Of a DNA stretch of 64,000 nt, positions 25,301-33,773 are shown piece by piece. The notes below the pieces were generated by a model, which saw only the letters and a program-made list of their open reading frames with translations, ran no database searches and was not told where the DNA came from. Each line of letters begins with the position of its first letter. The first letter of the stretch is position 1. Origin of the DNA: SXXZ01 sp041177965 (GTDB taxonomy: Bacteria > Verrucomicrobiota > Verrucomicrobiia > Limisphaerales > UBA9464); NCBI GenBank assembly GCA_041177965.1, contig JBEGWF010000191.1:10219-74218 (forward strand). The letters run 5' to 3'. The position numbers and the translations under genes were made by a program.

Positions 25301-25617
25301 CCCTCTTCCTGCTGGATGAACCGACCACCGGCCTCCATCTCGAGGATGTCCGTATCCTTCTGATGGTGTTCCAGCGGCTGGTGGATCAGGGACATTCCGT
25401 GATCCTCATCGAGCACCACATGGAACTCCTCCGCTGCGTGGATTGGTTGATCGACCTGGGCCCGGAGTCCGGGGACGAGGGGGGGCGAATCGTGGCGGCC
25501 GGACCTCCGGACCATGTCGCCGCGGTGGCCGAGAGTCGCACCGCGCCGTTCCTGCGGAGCGGTCACACGCCCCGGATCGGGGAGGCGGCGAGCGTTGGCC
25601 GTGGTTCCCCACGCTGA
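22369..25617 (+). CDS. Divergent UvrA-family excinuclease ABC subunit A paralogue
   Basis: A 1082-residue UvrA-family protein with two ABC ATPase modules. Walker A motifs are GLSGSGKS (residues 52-59) and GVSGSGKT (708-715). Signatures are LSGGETARV in the first module and LSGGESQRLKL (from 928) in the second, with LYVLDEPSVGLH and LFLLDEPTTGLH as Walker B regions. Zinc-finger cysteines appear as CRQCG, CAECQGRR and the CETCRG/CAACGGRR pair. It is longer than standard UvrA (about 940). A serine/alanine-rich insert of about 27 residues lies between signature and Walker B of module two (25201-25296), and a basic linker joins the two halves. Its divergence suggests a UvrA2-like accessory protein for repair or drug tolerance. 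Confidence 0.82.
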   Translation: MNGSGSTSPRDAAPTTPVDGAADCIRLRGVRQNNLQGFDLDLPLGRWIVITGLSGSGKSSLAFDTLYAEGQRRYIETFSPYARQFFDRMDKPAVDRIENIPPAVAIEQCNSVRSTRSTVGTMTEICDHMKGVWPHLARPHCRQCGNLVRAEPPDGVWDSVFQRVQAGEGSAEALVTFRLPLSEKMGLAEQFQLMTQQGFQRMLIDGRVMRLEDSVGSVKPDAGSVEILADRLRLEPGHRNRFREACETAYRFGRGRLTVWDLRGTRAESPRAFSQRLHCAPCDLEVPEARPALFSFNHPLGACPACKGFGRIISIDPTLAIPDTSKSIEGGVVKPWQTGMGVECQQDMMRKARGAGVPTRVPFRELSETHQRWVMDGEPDYDPKDPEKSWPNRWYGVGGYFRWLESKAYKMHVRVLLSRYRSYRTCAECQGRRLRPEALMFRWTPPGQSRSLDLADFYALPVREALTLLDSAARALKPPPRDPVGLVLGEVRARLAYLEAVGLGYLTLDRTTRTLSGGETARVHLTTCLGTRLVNTLYVLDEPSVGLHPRDSLRLIHVLETLRDAGNTVVVVEHEPEVMCAADQIVDIGPGQGAQGGRVVFQGTPRALRSAVGSLTADHLSGRRTVGDPRCRPVPSPRVGIPRGDRTAAAQPAVPVGSTRRDSVLREAVPPSRYSAGFPELVLRHASAHCLRDVTVSFPLGRLVGISGVSGSGKTTLIREILLPLLEARLQSGDASAALEEEVDGESIGEARAALRTAELEGAEHLGSVVLVDQSLLGRTPRSNPAVYIGAFDDIRDFYAASPEAVAQELPAGCFSFNSKRGQCETCRGAGFEKIEMQFLSDVLIRCAACGGRRYQARVAAVKVSPPEESGLNPLSISDLLDATVDDAVRFLGAFPDSKPARRALGKLALLGEVGLGYLRLGQPLNTLSGGESQRLKLVSHLATTAAVASATAGGSSSPSSRRRAAAEADPEGGAKPTLFLLDEPTTGLHLEDVRILLMVFQRLVDQGHSVILIEHHMELLRCVDWLIDLGPESGDEGGRIVAAGPPDHVAAVAESRTAPFLRSGHTPRIGEAASVGRGSPR

Positions 25618-25619
25618 CC

Positions 25620-26253
25620 GTGTCGTCCCATCTCCATTCCCTGTTCCATCGCGGGATCGCTGGCGTCCTCTTCGCTGCCGTCGGGATGGTGTCCACGCTG
25701 TTTTCCCGGGCCGATGCGCTTCCGACGTCTTCCGCCACGACTCCGTCGGCGCCGGTGGGTCCGATCTCCCATCCCTGGAAAACCTTTCCTCGGAAGGCCG
25801 CGGGCTTCACGAGGCTGGATGCGCGGGTGTCGGGGCTGGATTTCACCAACCGCCTTCGAGGATGACGCCTTCCTGACCAATGCCGGGGCCCACAATGGAT
25901 CGGGAGTGGCCATCGGGGGGGGCGATGGGGGACGGTCAGCCGATTCGATGGTCTGTCGGCCGATCGTCGCTACGAGGTCGAAGAATCGGCGGGCCCCGGT
26001 GTTCCTGCGGAGCCCCCCCGGTCGCCACGCCGGTCCACTTCACGGAGTGGCAGGGGTGGGCCTCTGAGTTGCATTCCGAGGCGTTGTTCGACGATTTCAG
26101 CCGACAGAACGGATTGCCTTATCCCCTGAGCCGGAGCGGACCGGTGATCGGTGCCCATGATTCCAACGGCGACGGATGGGAAGACCTGCTGGTCGGGGCG
26201 GTGCGGGGCGGTCGTCTCAGCGTGTTCGCCAATCAGGAGCGAAGATCGCCGCT
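25620..26253 (+). pseudogene. Decayed CRTAC1/ASPIC-UnbV-type FG-GAP repeat protein
   Basis: Fragments of one family appear in order but in different frames. From GTG 25620 there is a signal-like N-terminus leading to GFTRLDARVSGLDFTNRL, which then hits a stop. A shifted frame continues EDDAFLTNAGAHNGSGVAIG (25860-25919). A third frame gives RRYEVEESAGPGVPAEPP (about 25962-26015). A fourth stretch gives ALFDDFSRQNGLPYPLSRSG and HDSNGDGWEDLLVGA (26082-26205), the calcium-binding FG-GAP type repeat. At least three frame changes and large internal deletions are needed to join them, and there is no C-terminus. A complete member lies at 48607-50481. The remaining 180 bases to rsfS hold no feature I can name. 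Confidence 0.7.
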
Positions 26254-26431
26254 CCGCCCGGAGCGTCCTGGCGGGGTCCGTTGGCCCGGCGGACGGCAGC
26301 AGACCGTTCCGCTTCGGTCGTCCGAAATGTGATGATGGTGAAGGCCCCTGATCCGGCGGGGGTGGGATTCCCCGGGATCGGGATCGGAAATCGACTTCCT
26401 TCAGCCCCGGTTTCGGGCGACCTTCGCCCCG

Positions 26432-26806
26432 ATGGATTCGAAAAAGCTGGCTCTCGCCTGCCGGGCGTTGGCCGACAACAAGAAGGCGGAAAACCTCGTG
26501 GTGCTGGATGTGCGCAAGCTCTCCACCGTGACCGATTTCTTCGTGATCGCCACCGGCACCAGCGAGCCGCATCTGCGCGCCATCGAGACCGAACTGCTCG
26601 ACGGACTCCGCAAGGACCACGACCTGAAGCCGGTGCACACCGAGGGATCGGCGCAGTCGAATTGGATCGTGGCCGATTTCTTCGACGTGATCGTGCACAT
26701 CATGAAGCCCGAGGTGCGGGCCCACTACGACATCGAGGGCCTCTGGGCCGATGCGCCGCGGGTCAAGCCTCCGGCGGCGCGGAAGAAGCCCGTCCCGAAG
26801 GAGTGA
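26432..26806 (+). CDS. rsfS: Ribosomal silencing factor RsfS
   Basis: Binds ribosomal protein uL14 and blocks joining of the 30S and 50S subunits when nutrients are scarce. The 124-residue protein has the conserved core VVLDVRKLSTVTDFFVIATG, then SNWIVADFFDVIVHIM and the downstream HYDIEGLWADA block. The C-terminal tail is lysine- and proline-rich. It usually neighbours nadD in other bacteria, but here it sits between a decayed FG-GAP gene and a metal ATPase gene, 28 bases before the latter. Identification is secure. Confidence 0.92.
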   Translation: MDSKKLALACRALADNKKAENLVVLDVRKLSTVTDFFVIATGTSEPHLRAIETELLDGLRKDHDLKPVHTEGSAQSNWIVADFFDVIVHIMKPEVRAHYDIEGLWADAPRVKPPAARKKPVPKE

Positions 26807-26833
26807 TCCATCGGCCCGTGCGGGCCTTGCCCC

Positions 26834-28723
26834 ATGAACCTCGTCGACCCCTCGATCCATGCCTGGAAACCGATGGCGGTCCGGTCCGGGGTGTGTCTCG
26901 TGCTCGGATCCCTGGGGTGGGCGGTGGCCGGTCGCTGGCCGACGGTCTCCACGGCGATATTCATGTTCGCCTTCCTCGCCGGCGGGTGGGACCTCGCCCG
27001 CGAGGTGTGGTTCGACCTCCGACTGCTGCGCTTCGACACCCACTTCCTGATGTTCCTGGTGGTGCCCGGTTCGGTGGCCGTCGGCGCCCTGGGAGAGGCT
27101 GCGCTCCTGCTGTTCCTGTTCTCGGCGTCGTCGACGATGGAGAGCTTCGCCGCCGGCCGGACCCGACGCGAGATCGACGCGTTGCTGAAGCGCGCTCCCA
27201 AGACGGCCCGATTGCTCGTGGGGGAGGTCGAGAGCGTGGTGGCCGTCGAGACCCTCAAGCCGGGCGACGTGATCCGCGTCACGGCCGGCGAACTCGCGCC
27301 CGTCGATCTGGGGGTCCTGAGGGGCGAGAGCGCCTGCGACGAATCCTCGCTGACCGGCGAGTCCGATCCCGTCCCCAAGGCCCCCGGTGATGCGGTGATG
27401 GGCGGCACGCTGAACCTCTGGGGAGTCCTCGAGGGCCGCGTCCTGCGCCCGGTCGGCGACAGTGCGCTGCATCGGATCCTGAGGCTCATCCTCGAGGCCC
27501 GGCACCTGAAGGCCCCCTCGCAGCGTCTCACCGATCGTTTCGGCACGACCTACACCGTCCTGGTCCTCCTGGCCTGCCTGGTCACCTTCCTTTACCACTG
27601 GCGCTGGGCGGGACGACCACCGTTCTTCGAAGAAGGCGGGCAATTCAGCGCCTTCTACCGGACGATGACCCTCCTGGTCGTGTTGTCGCCGTGCGCGCTC
27701 GTGCTGTCGGTCCCGTCGGCCATCCTCTCGGCCATCGCCTCCGGGGCACGACGGGGCGTGCTGTTCCGGGGCGGGGCGGCCATCGAGAACCTCGCGGGAG
27801 TGCGGGTCGTGGCCTTCGACAAGACCGGGACGCTGACCGAGGGACGATTGGGCGTGGAGCGGGTGGAGGTGCTGCTCGGCACCGAGGCCGAGGCGATCGC
27901 TGCGGCCTCGGCGTTGGCCCATGTCTCCAATCATCCGGTGTCGCGGTCCATCGCACGGTGGGCCGATGGCCAAGGCGTTCCGATCGATCCCGTCGATGCC
28001 ACCGAGACCGTCGCCGGAAAGGGACTCTCGGGGCGGTGGCGGGGCCGTTCGATGGTCCTGGGCAACCGGGAATTCCTGTCGCACCTGCCCGGGGTCCGGC
28101 AGGGGGAGTTGCCTCCGCCGGTCGAGAAGGCTTCCGAGACCTGGATCGCGGGCGAGGGGCTCCTGGCCCGGCTCGTCCTCAAGGACGCCCTGCGCTCCAA
28201 TTCCAAGGTCGTGGTGGGCCTTCTCCGCGAGGCGGGTCTCCACACGGTGATGCTGACCGGCGATCGCATCGCACCGGCCCAGGAGATGGGGACGGCCTCG
28301 GGCGTCGACGAGGTCCGCGCGGCGCTCAAGCCCGAGGACAAGGTCGCGGCGATCCGTGAGTTCCAACGACAGGGCAAGGGCGTCGCGATGATCGGTGACG
28401 GGGTCAACGATGCCCCGTGCCTGGTGGCGGCCGATGTCGGCATCGCCATGGGGGCGAGGGGATCCGATGCCGCCATCGAGCAGGCGGAGGTCGTCCTGTC
28501 CAACGACCGGCTCGAGAATTTCCTGTTCGCCCGCGAGTTGAGCGTCCGTTCCCGCCGCATCATCCGCCAGAACATCGCCCTGTCCCTGGGGACCATCCTG
28601 TTCATGGCCGGGGTCTCTCTCGTCGCCTCACGCCTGCCGCTTTCCGTGGGTGTGGCGGTCCACGAGGGCAGCACGGTGCTGGTCGTGCTCAACAGCCTCC
28701 GTCTCCTCCGCACGCGTCGGTGA
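26834..28723 (+). CDS. P1B-4-type heavy-metal P-type ATPase (Co2+/Fe2+ type predicted)
   Basis: A 629-residue metal-exporting P-type ATPase. It has no N-terminal metal-binding domain. The phosphorylated aspartate is D329 in DKTGTLTEG, the actuator loop has LTGES, and the hinge has GDGVNDAP (from 521). The ion-binding motif in the membrane helix before the P-domain is S285-P286-C287 rather than CPC. The last membrane segment has H610-E-G-S with a following asparagine (HEGSTVLVVLNS). SPC plus HEGS-N is the mark of subgroup P1B-4 (CtpD, CoaT, PfeT), which exports Co2+, Fe2+ or Ni2+. Actual substrate is inferred. It may be co-transcribed with rsfS. Confidence 0.87.
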   Translation: MNLVDPSIHAWKPMAVRSGVCLVLGSLGWAVAGRWPTVSTAIFMFAFLAGGWDLAREVWFDLRLLRFDTHFLMFLVVPGSVAVGALGEAALLLFLFSASSTMESFAAGRTRREIDALLKRAPKTARLLVGEVESVVAVETLKPGDVIRVTAGELAPVDLGVLRGESACDESSLTGESDPVPKAPGDAVMGGTLNLWGVLEGRVLRPVGDSALHRILRLILEARHLKAPSQRLTDRFGTTYTVLVLLACLVTFLYHWRWAGRPPFFEEGGQFSAFYRTMTLLVVLSPCALVLSVPSAILSAIASGARRGVLFRGGAAIENLAGVRVVAFDKTGTLTEGRLGVERVEVLLGTEAEAIAAASALAHVSNHPVSRSIARWADGQGVPIDPVDATETVAGKGLSGRWRGRSMVLGNREFLSHLPGVRQGELPPPVEKASETWIAGEGLLARLVLKDALRSNSKVVVGLLREAGLHTVMLTGDRIAPAQEMGTASGVDEVRAALKPEDKVAAIREFQRQGKGVAMIGDGVNDAPCLVAADVGIAMGARGSDAAIEQAEVVLSNDRLENFLFARELSVRSRRIIRQNIALSLGTILFMAGVSLVASRLPLSVGVAVHEGSTVLVVLNSLRLLRTRR

Positions 28724-28802
28724 GGGGTGGACCGGCGATCCACCCTCGGCGATGGGGCCCCGGAAGAGGATGGAATGACCCCTCGAGTGTAAATGTGCGG
28801 GA

Positions 28803-28819
28803 CCCCTTTTGGAAAGGGG
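28803..28819. terminator. Perfect hairpin upstream of the TlpA-like gene
   Basis: CCCCTTT (28803-28809) and AAAGGGG (28813-28819) form a perfect 7-bp stem with a TGG loop. It lies 80 bases after the metal ATPase stop and 37 bases before the next ATG. No T-run follows. It may end the ATPase transcript or act in the leader of the next gene; the sequence does not decide. Confidence 0.35.
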
Positions 28820-28855
28820 GCTTGCCAAGGGGTGGGCATTCCCGATCTTGGGTGC

Positions 28856-29791
28856 ATGAAGCAACGCTGGATCCTTTCCGCCGTCCTGGGGCTCGCTGCA
28901 ACGTGGATGGCCCAGGGGGCCAAGCTGGGTGATCCGGCCAAGCCGCTGAGCCTGGTCAAGACCGTGAAGGGTTCGCCCGTGGACCTGGCCGCGGGGAAGG
29001 GCAAACAGGTCTACGTGGTGGAGTTCTGGGCCACCTGGTGCGGTCCGTGTCGGACGTCGATCCCTCACCTGACCGGACTGCAGAAGCGCTTCAAGGATCA
29101 GGGCGTGACCTTCGTGGGCATCTCCGACGAGACCGAGGACGAGGTGCGGCCGTTCGTCGACAAGATGGGCGCCAAGATGGATTACGCCGTGGCCCTCGAC
29201 GACGACCGCAAGACCTCCAAGGATTACATGCAGGCCTTCCAGCAGAATGGCATCCCGACGGCCTTCGTGGTGGATCAGGAGGGGCGCGTCGCCTGGGTCG
29301 GGCATCCGATGGGCGGACTCGACAAGGCGCTGGAGCAGATCGTCGCCAAGACCTACGACCTGGCCGCCGCCCAGAAGGAGTTCGACGGCCGGGCCGCCGC
29401 GCAGGCCCGCATGCAGGAGCTGAACGTGGCCTTCGGAAAGTACATGGAGGCCGCCTCCAAGCCCGACGCGCAGGGATTGAAGCCGCTGGGCGATGCCGTG
29501 GTGACCCTGGCCGGCAAGGATCCGCAGATCCTCAACGCGATCGCTTGGAACGTGCTCACGGTTCCCGTCATCAAGACCCGCGATCTCGCCTTCGCTCTCA
29601 AGGTCGCCGAGGCCGCGGTGGAGGCCTCGGGTGGCAAGGAGGCCGCCATCCTGGACACCTACGCCCGCGCCCTGTTCGACAACGGCAAGAAGGCCGAGGC
29701 CGTGGTCCAACAAAAGAAGGCCATCGAGGCCGCGCCGGAGGCCATGAGGTCCGATTTGAAGGCCACGTTGGAGAAGTACGCTGGCAAGTGA
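28856..29791 (+). CDS. Exported TlpA-like thioredoxin-fold protein with C-terminal helical region
   Basis: A 311-residue protein with a signal peptide (residues 1-21) followed by a TlpA/ResA-type thioredoxin domain. The redox motif W61-C62-G63-P64-C65 is intact, and the cis-proline region reads GIPTAFVVD. Residues from about 160 on form an alanine-rich helical segment that resembles degenerate TPR helices. The role is probably thiol-disulfide exchange in the periplasm, perhaps for cytochrome maturation, since a c-type cytochrome gene faces it. The ATG at 28856 is chosen because the signal peptide starts there; the upstream frame extension is unlike a protein N-terminus. Confidence 0.83.
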   Translation: MKQRWILSAVLGLAATWMAQGAKLGDPAKPLSLVKTVKGSPVDLAAGKGKQVYVVEFWATWCGPCRTSIPHLTGLQKRFKDQGVTFVGISDETEDEVRPFVDKMGAKMDYAVALDDDRKTSKDYMQAFQQNGIPTAFVVDQEGRVAWVGHPMGGLDKALEQIVAKTYDLAAAQKEFDGRAAAQARMQELNVAFGKYMEAASKPDAQGLKPLGDAVVTLAGKDPQILNAIAWNVLTVPVIKTRDLAFALKVAEAAVEASGGKEAAILDTYARALFDNGKKAEAVVQQKKAIEAAPEAMRSDLKATLEKYAGK

Positions 29792-29896
29792 TCCGGGCAG
29801 GTGCTGTTCCGGCCGTCCCGGGCTGGAATCGTCGGGATGAATCCGGGGCAGCGGTCCGTTTCGTGGCCTCTCGACAAACGGGGCCTGCCCGGCGGC

Positions 29897-29922
29897 CTGC
29901 CGGAGAAATCGAGGTCCGGCAG
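29897..29922. terminator. Hairpin between convergent TlpA-like and cytochrome genes
   Basis: CTGCCGGA (29897-29904) and TCCGGCAG (29915-29922) form a perfect 8-bp stem with a 10-base loop in the 181-base convergent gap. There is no T-run. A terminator role is inferred. Nothing else was recognised in the gap. Confidence 0.35.
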
Positions 29923-29972
29923 GGAGGAATCTCCTCGGCCGGGATCCGAGCCTCGGCGAACCCCACCGCCGT

Positions 29973-32900
29973 TCATTTCAGGGTCGCCAAGTACTCGATC
30001 AGATCCCTCAGTTCCCGGGCCGTCAGCGCCTGGGCCAGTCCCTCGGGCATGGCGCTCGGGCCCCGATCGCGACGGGTGATGTCGCCGGTCGGGATCTTCC
30101 GGAGGGCCACGGTCCCCTCGTCGGTGGGCGCTTCGACGGAGAGGACGCCGTCGGCCTCGGCTTTCACCGTGCCCCCGATCTGTGTCCCGTCCTTCAGGGT
30201 CAGGGCGACGGTCTCGAACTGGGGGGCGAACCTCTGGTTGGGCCAGACGATGCTTTCCAGGAGATACTCGCGGGATTGCTTGCGACCGATGCCGTCGAGT
30301 TTCGGGCCCACGGTGCCTCCGTCTCCGGCGACCTGATGGCAGCGGAGGCATTGCACGGTGGGGTGTTCCCGGAACAACTGTCGGCCCCGCACGGCATCGC
30401 CGCCGACCAGACTGTCACGGTAGGGTGCCAGGAGGTCCGTCGATCCGGGAACGGCCGTCCGGGCGGGCAGGGCGTTGGAAAGGGAGGTCCGGGCGACGGC
30501 CTCACGCAGGTCGAGTTCCAGTTCCGGAGGCAATGCCCCGGATCTCCACCGTTCGATCGTCTGCCGCAGCACGGGCAGCGCGGAGTCCTGTCCCGCCGAT
30601 CCGAGCACGGCCAGGGCCACCTGAGCGGTCTTGAGGGAATCCCCCCCGCTCGCCCGCTGGACGAGGTTCGACAGCAGGACCGCCGTTTCGGATCCCGCCG
30701 GGAGTCGATCGAGGTAGGGCAGGGCGGCCGACTGCAGTCGGGGATCCTCGAGCGCGAAGCGGAGGGCCTCTTCGGTCTGGCCGGCCCGCAGCTCGGCCAG
30801 CGCCTCCACGATCGAGCGGCGGATGCTCAATGGCGTCGATTCCCGGGTCAGCAGATCGAAGAGCGGTGTGCTGGCCTCCCGTGTGCGCAGCTTCAGGGCC
30901 GTGGCCACCACCGCCCGCTGGACCTCCGCCGAGGCGGGGGCTCCACCGAGGCGCAGTCCGTGTTCGTCGGGGGTCTGCGGGTTCACGATCTCTCCGGCCA
31001 CTTTCAGGAAGGCCCGTTTGGCCGGCTCGGCATTGCGCTTGAAGGCCAGCGCCTCGGAGAAGGCGATGGAACGCCCCAGGTCGGCCGGTAGCCGTGGCAG
31101 GGGCATCGGCGCGGTGCCGCGGCCGCTGGTGGCCTCCAGAGCCGCCGCCAGCAGGGGATTCGAGGGGGGCGGGGGCGTCTTCTGCGGAACGGGTTGGATC
31201 GGCGACAGTTTCTCGTCGGTGCGGGGCGATGCCGTACCGGGACCGGCCTCGGTCTGCAGCCTCAATTCGAACGGGGCCGCTCCGCCGAAGGCCGGCCGCC
31301 ACAGCCCCACCACCGGGTCCAATGGCGGGGGCTGTGCCCAAGCCGCCAAGGCGTCCAGGGCGGCGATCCGGGCGAAGTCCGGGACATCCCGTCGCTTGGC
31401 CAACTGGGCCAATTGCTGGGCGTGCTGCGGGGCACCCAGTCGCTGGCAGGCCTGGATCACCCGCGTCAGCAGGTTCGTGGGGCAGTCCACCCGGGTGATG
31501 AACTGGGCCAGGGCCGGCAGGCCTTCGACGCAAGGCACATCATGGATGGCCCGGGCGGCCGCCGTGACCACCGCCGGGTGGGGATCGGACAGGAATCGTA
31601 CGAGGTCCTCGGTCGGTTCCCCGGAGAAGTCCGGCTCGTCCTTGCGGATCCAGCGGATCGCGCCGACGGCCAGCTCACGGATGCGCGGGTCGGGGTCGGA
31701 TCCCGCTTCGCTCAGCCAGGATCGGCCCCCGCCGAGGTCGGCCCGCTCGTTGCGCAGGCACCGTTCGGCCATGGACCTCAGGAACGGATCGGATCCTCCG
31801 TCGGCCAGCACGGCTTGTCGGAACGCCTTCCATGGGAACGCGAGGCTGAAGGGCAGCACAGAGGCCCCGGCGCGGTCCGGTCGGACGGGAGCCGGCGATT
31901 CCGGCTCGAACCGATCCCGGGTCCGGTGCGATCGCAGGACGCGAAGGCCGTCGATGGCCGTGGCGCGCCGGCCGACCTCCGGCGAATCGAGCAGGACCAA
32001 CAGAGCCGGGTGGGCTGCGACGATGCCATTCTCGGAAAGGACCTGGGCCGCGCATCGGGCCAGCACCTCATCGGGGCCTTGGATGAGCGGCACGAGCGCT
32101 TGCAGTGCCCGAGTCGTCACCGCGCCGGTGTCCTTCCGGCCGATCTGCCCGAGTGCCCAGACCGCATGGCGGCGGGCCAATGGCGAGGCGTCGGTCCGGG
32201 CGATCCGGACGAGGTGGTCGCGCACGGAGGCCGAAGCCCATCGGCGGGCGAGTTCCCATTGGGCCTCGAGGCGGATCCGGCGATCGGCATGGGCGAGCAG
32301 GGCGATCAGCGCGTCGTCGGCCTTGGAAGCGAATCCCTCCGCCAGCAGCCGACGGACCTGATCGATCATGGACTTCTCCGGGTCCGACGGAGGCTGGACC
32401 GGCGTGACCCGATAGATGCGGCCCCGCGGGGTCTGTCCCCAGCCGCTGACCCAATCCAGCACATAGGCCGCGCCGTCCGGGCCGAAGTCCACATCCGTCG
32501 GCCAGCAGTTCCACACGAACTTCTCTTTCCGGTCCACGGTGAAGCTCGCTCCCGAGGGCTTCACGGTGTAGGCCCAAACGCCGCCCGGGAAATCGGCGTG
32601 AAGGAAGGTGCCGCGCAGGCGATCGCCGAATCCGGTGCCCGGGTAGAAGGCCAGTCCGCTGGGTCCCTGGCTGACCGTGCCGGCGGGGGGCAGCGTGCCG
32701 TCGCGCCCGCCCTTCCAGAGTTCTTCCTTCACCCATTGCCCGAAGCCCTCCATGTGCTGGTAACTGGTGCGCCAACCATAATCGCCGCCCTCCACGAGGT
32801 GCAGGACCCGGCAGGGGTCGGCTCCGGCGGTGTCGTTGTCGACCGTCCACAGGTTGCCCTCGTCGTCGAAGGCCAGTTCCTGCGGGTTGCGCAGGCCCAT

Positions 32901-33686
32901 GCAAAAGACCTCGAGGGCGCTTCCGTCGGGTTCGCAGCGAAGCACCCCGCCGCAATCCGGCAGGTGGATGCGCCGGCCTTCCCGGGTGGTCATGCTCGCT
33001 CCGCGATCCCCGAAGCTGACGTAGATGCGTCCGTCGGGTCCCTGGATCAGCCCATGCAGGTCGTGTCCCGAGACCCCGATGTGGACCCCGAATCCGGAGG
33101 CCAGCGGTTTGAATCCCGAGGCTTCGATCGGCGCCGGTGTCAGGCCATCGTCGGGGTGCGGGAACCGCCACAGGCTCGGCATGTTCGCGAAGTAGAGCCC
33201 TTCCCGGGAGGCCAGCACGCCGGCGGCCGTCCCGTCCACCGCATCGCGGAAGCCCTGGGCGAGGATTTCGGAAAGGTCGGCCCGGCCGTCGCCGTCGTGG
33301 TCGCTCACCCGTCGCAGCACCTCGCTCTCGCGGGTCAGGAATGCGAGGTTGGTGGCGAACGCGTTGGTGAGGAATGCGCCGCGGTCGGCCACGCTCCGGA
33401 ACGCCATGTCGGCCAGGAGCCAATTCGTCTTCTGGGTGATGTCGAAGACGCTGATGGCCCAACGGTCCGATTCGGCGAGGTACACCCGGCCCCGCCCGTC
33501 GAAGGCGAAGGCCACGCTGTTGCTGAGTTGGGGCTCGGCGGCCCAGACGTCGAGCTTCAGTCCGGCGCCCAACTGGAATCGCCGGGTCCCCTCGGACGCC
33601 TCGGACCAGGCGGGGTGGTCACCCCCATGCTGCGCGATGAGGGGGCCTGAAAGGACCATCAACCAGAGACTCAGGAACCTTCGCAT
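29973..33686 (-). CDS. PVC-type c-type cytochrome: propeller, HEAT repeats and heme-binding CxxCH domain
   Basis: A 1237-residue exported protein of the family common in Planctomycetes and Verrucomicrobia. A signal peptide (residues 1-18) is followed by a soluble-dehydrogenase-like beta propeller (about 40-460; RVYLAESDRWAI, LIQGPDGRIYVSFGDRGAS, ELAFDDEGNLWTVDND). Then come HEAT-like repeats (about 480-1090). The C-terminal heme domain has C1113-L-R-C1116-H1117 and DLIEYLATLK at the end. One covalent heme is expected. Such proteins are thought to oxidise sugars or alcohols and pass electrons to respiration, but no substrate is established. ATG 33686 is chosen because the signal peptide begins there; the frame is open to 33908. 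It is divergent from the RlmI-like gene. Confidence 0.85.
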   Translation of the reverse strand: MRRFLSLWLMVLSGPLIAQHGGDHPAWSEASEGTRRFQLGAGLKLDVWAAEPQLSNSVAFAFDGRGRVYLAESDRWAISVFDITQKTNWLLADMAFRSVADRGAFLTNAFATNLAFLTRESEVLRRVSDHDGDGRADLSEILAQGFRDAVDGTAAGVLASREGLYFANMPSLWRFPHPDDGLTPAPIEASGFKPLASGFGVHIGVSGHDLHGLIQGPDGRIYVSFGDRGASMTTREGRRIHLPDCGGVLRCEPDGSALEVFCMGLRNPQELAFDDEGNLWTVDNDTAGADPCRVLHLVEGGDYGWRTSYQHMEGFGQWVKEELWKGGRDGTLPPAGTVSQGPSGLAFYPGTGFGDRLRGTFLHADFPGGVWAYTVKPSGASFTVDRKEKFVWNCWPTDVDFGPDGAAYVLDWVSGWGQTPRGRIYRVTPVQPPSDPEKSMIDQVRRLLAEGFASKADDALIALLAHADRRIRLEAQWELARRWASASVRDHLVRIARTDASPLARRHAVWALGQIGRKDTGAVTTRALQALVPLIQGPDEVLARCAAQVLSENGIVAAHPALLVLLDSPEVGRRATAIDGLRVLRSHRTRDRFEPESPAPVRPDRAGASVLPFSLAFPWKAFRQAVLADGGSDPFLRSMAERCLRNERADLGGGRSWLSEAGSDPDPRIRELAVGAIRWIRKDEPDFSGEPTEDLVRFLSDPHPAVVTAAARAIHDVPCVEGLPALAQFITRVDCPTNLLTRVIQACQRLGAPQHAQQLAQLAKRRDVPDFARIAALDALAAWAQPPPLDPVVGLWRPAFGGAAPFELRLQTEAGPGTASPRTDEKLSPIQPVPQKTPPPPSNPLLAAALEATSGRGTAPMPLPRLPADLGRSIAFSEALAFKRNAEPAKRAFLKVAGEIVNPQTPDEHGLRLGGAPASAEVQRAVVATALKLRTREASTPLFDLLTRESTPLSIRRSIVEALAELRAGQTEEALRFALEDPRLQSAALPYLDRLPAGSETAVLLSNLVQRASGGDSLKTAQVALAVLGSAGQDSALPVLRQTIERWRSGALPPELELDLREAVARTSLSNALPARTAVPGSTDLLAPYRDSLVGGDAVRGRQLFREHPTVQCLRCHQVAGDGGTVGPKLDGIGRKQSREYLLESIVWPNQRFAPQFETVALTLKDGTQIGGTVKAEADGVLSVEAPTDEGTVALRKIPTGDITRRDRGPSAMPEGLAQALTARELRDLIEYLATLK

Positions 33687-33773
33687 GGTGTTTGTTCGAG
33701 CCCGGGTTCGGGAGGTGGGGCACTGGGATCGAGGCTGAAAAAATGACAAGCGTTGAAAAAAAGGTGAAAATAA

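Noticed and set aside
25970..28366. Minus-strand open frame of 798 codons over rsfS and the metal ATPase
   Set aside because: Antisense to two conserved genes, with no family motif.
31194..33650. Plus-strand open frame of 818 codons over the cytochrome gene
   Set aside because: Shadow of the PVC cytochrome; no recognisable motif and no start signal.
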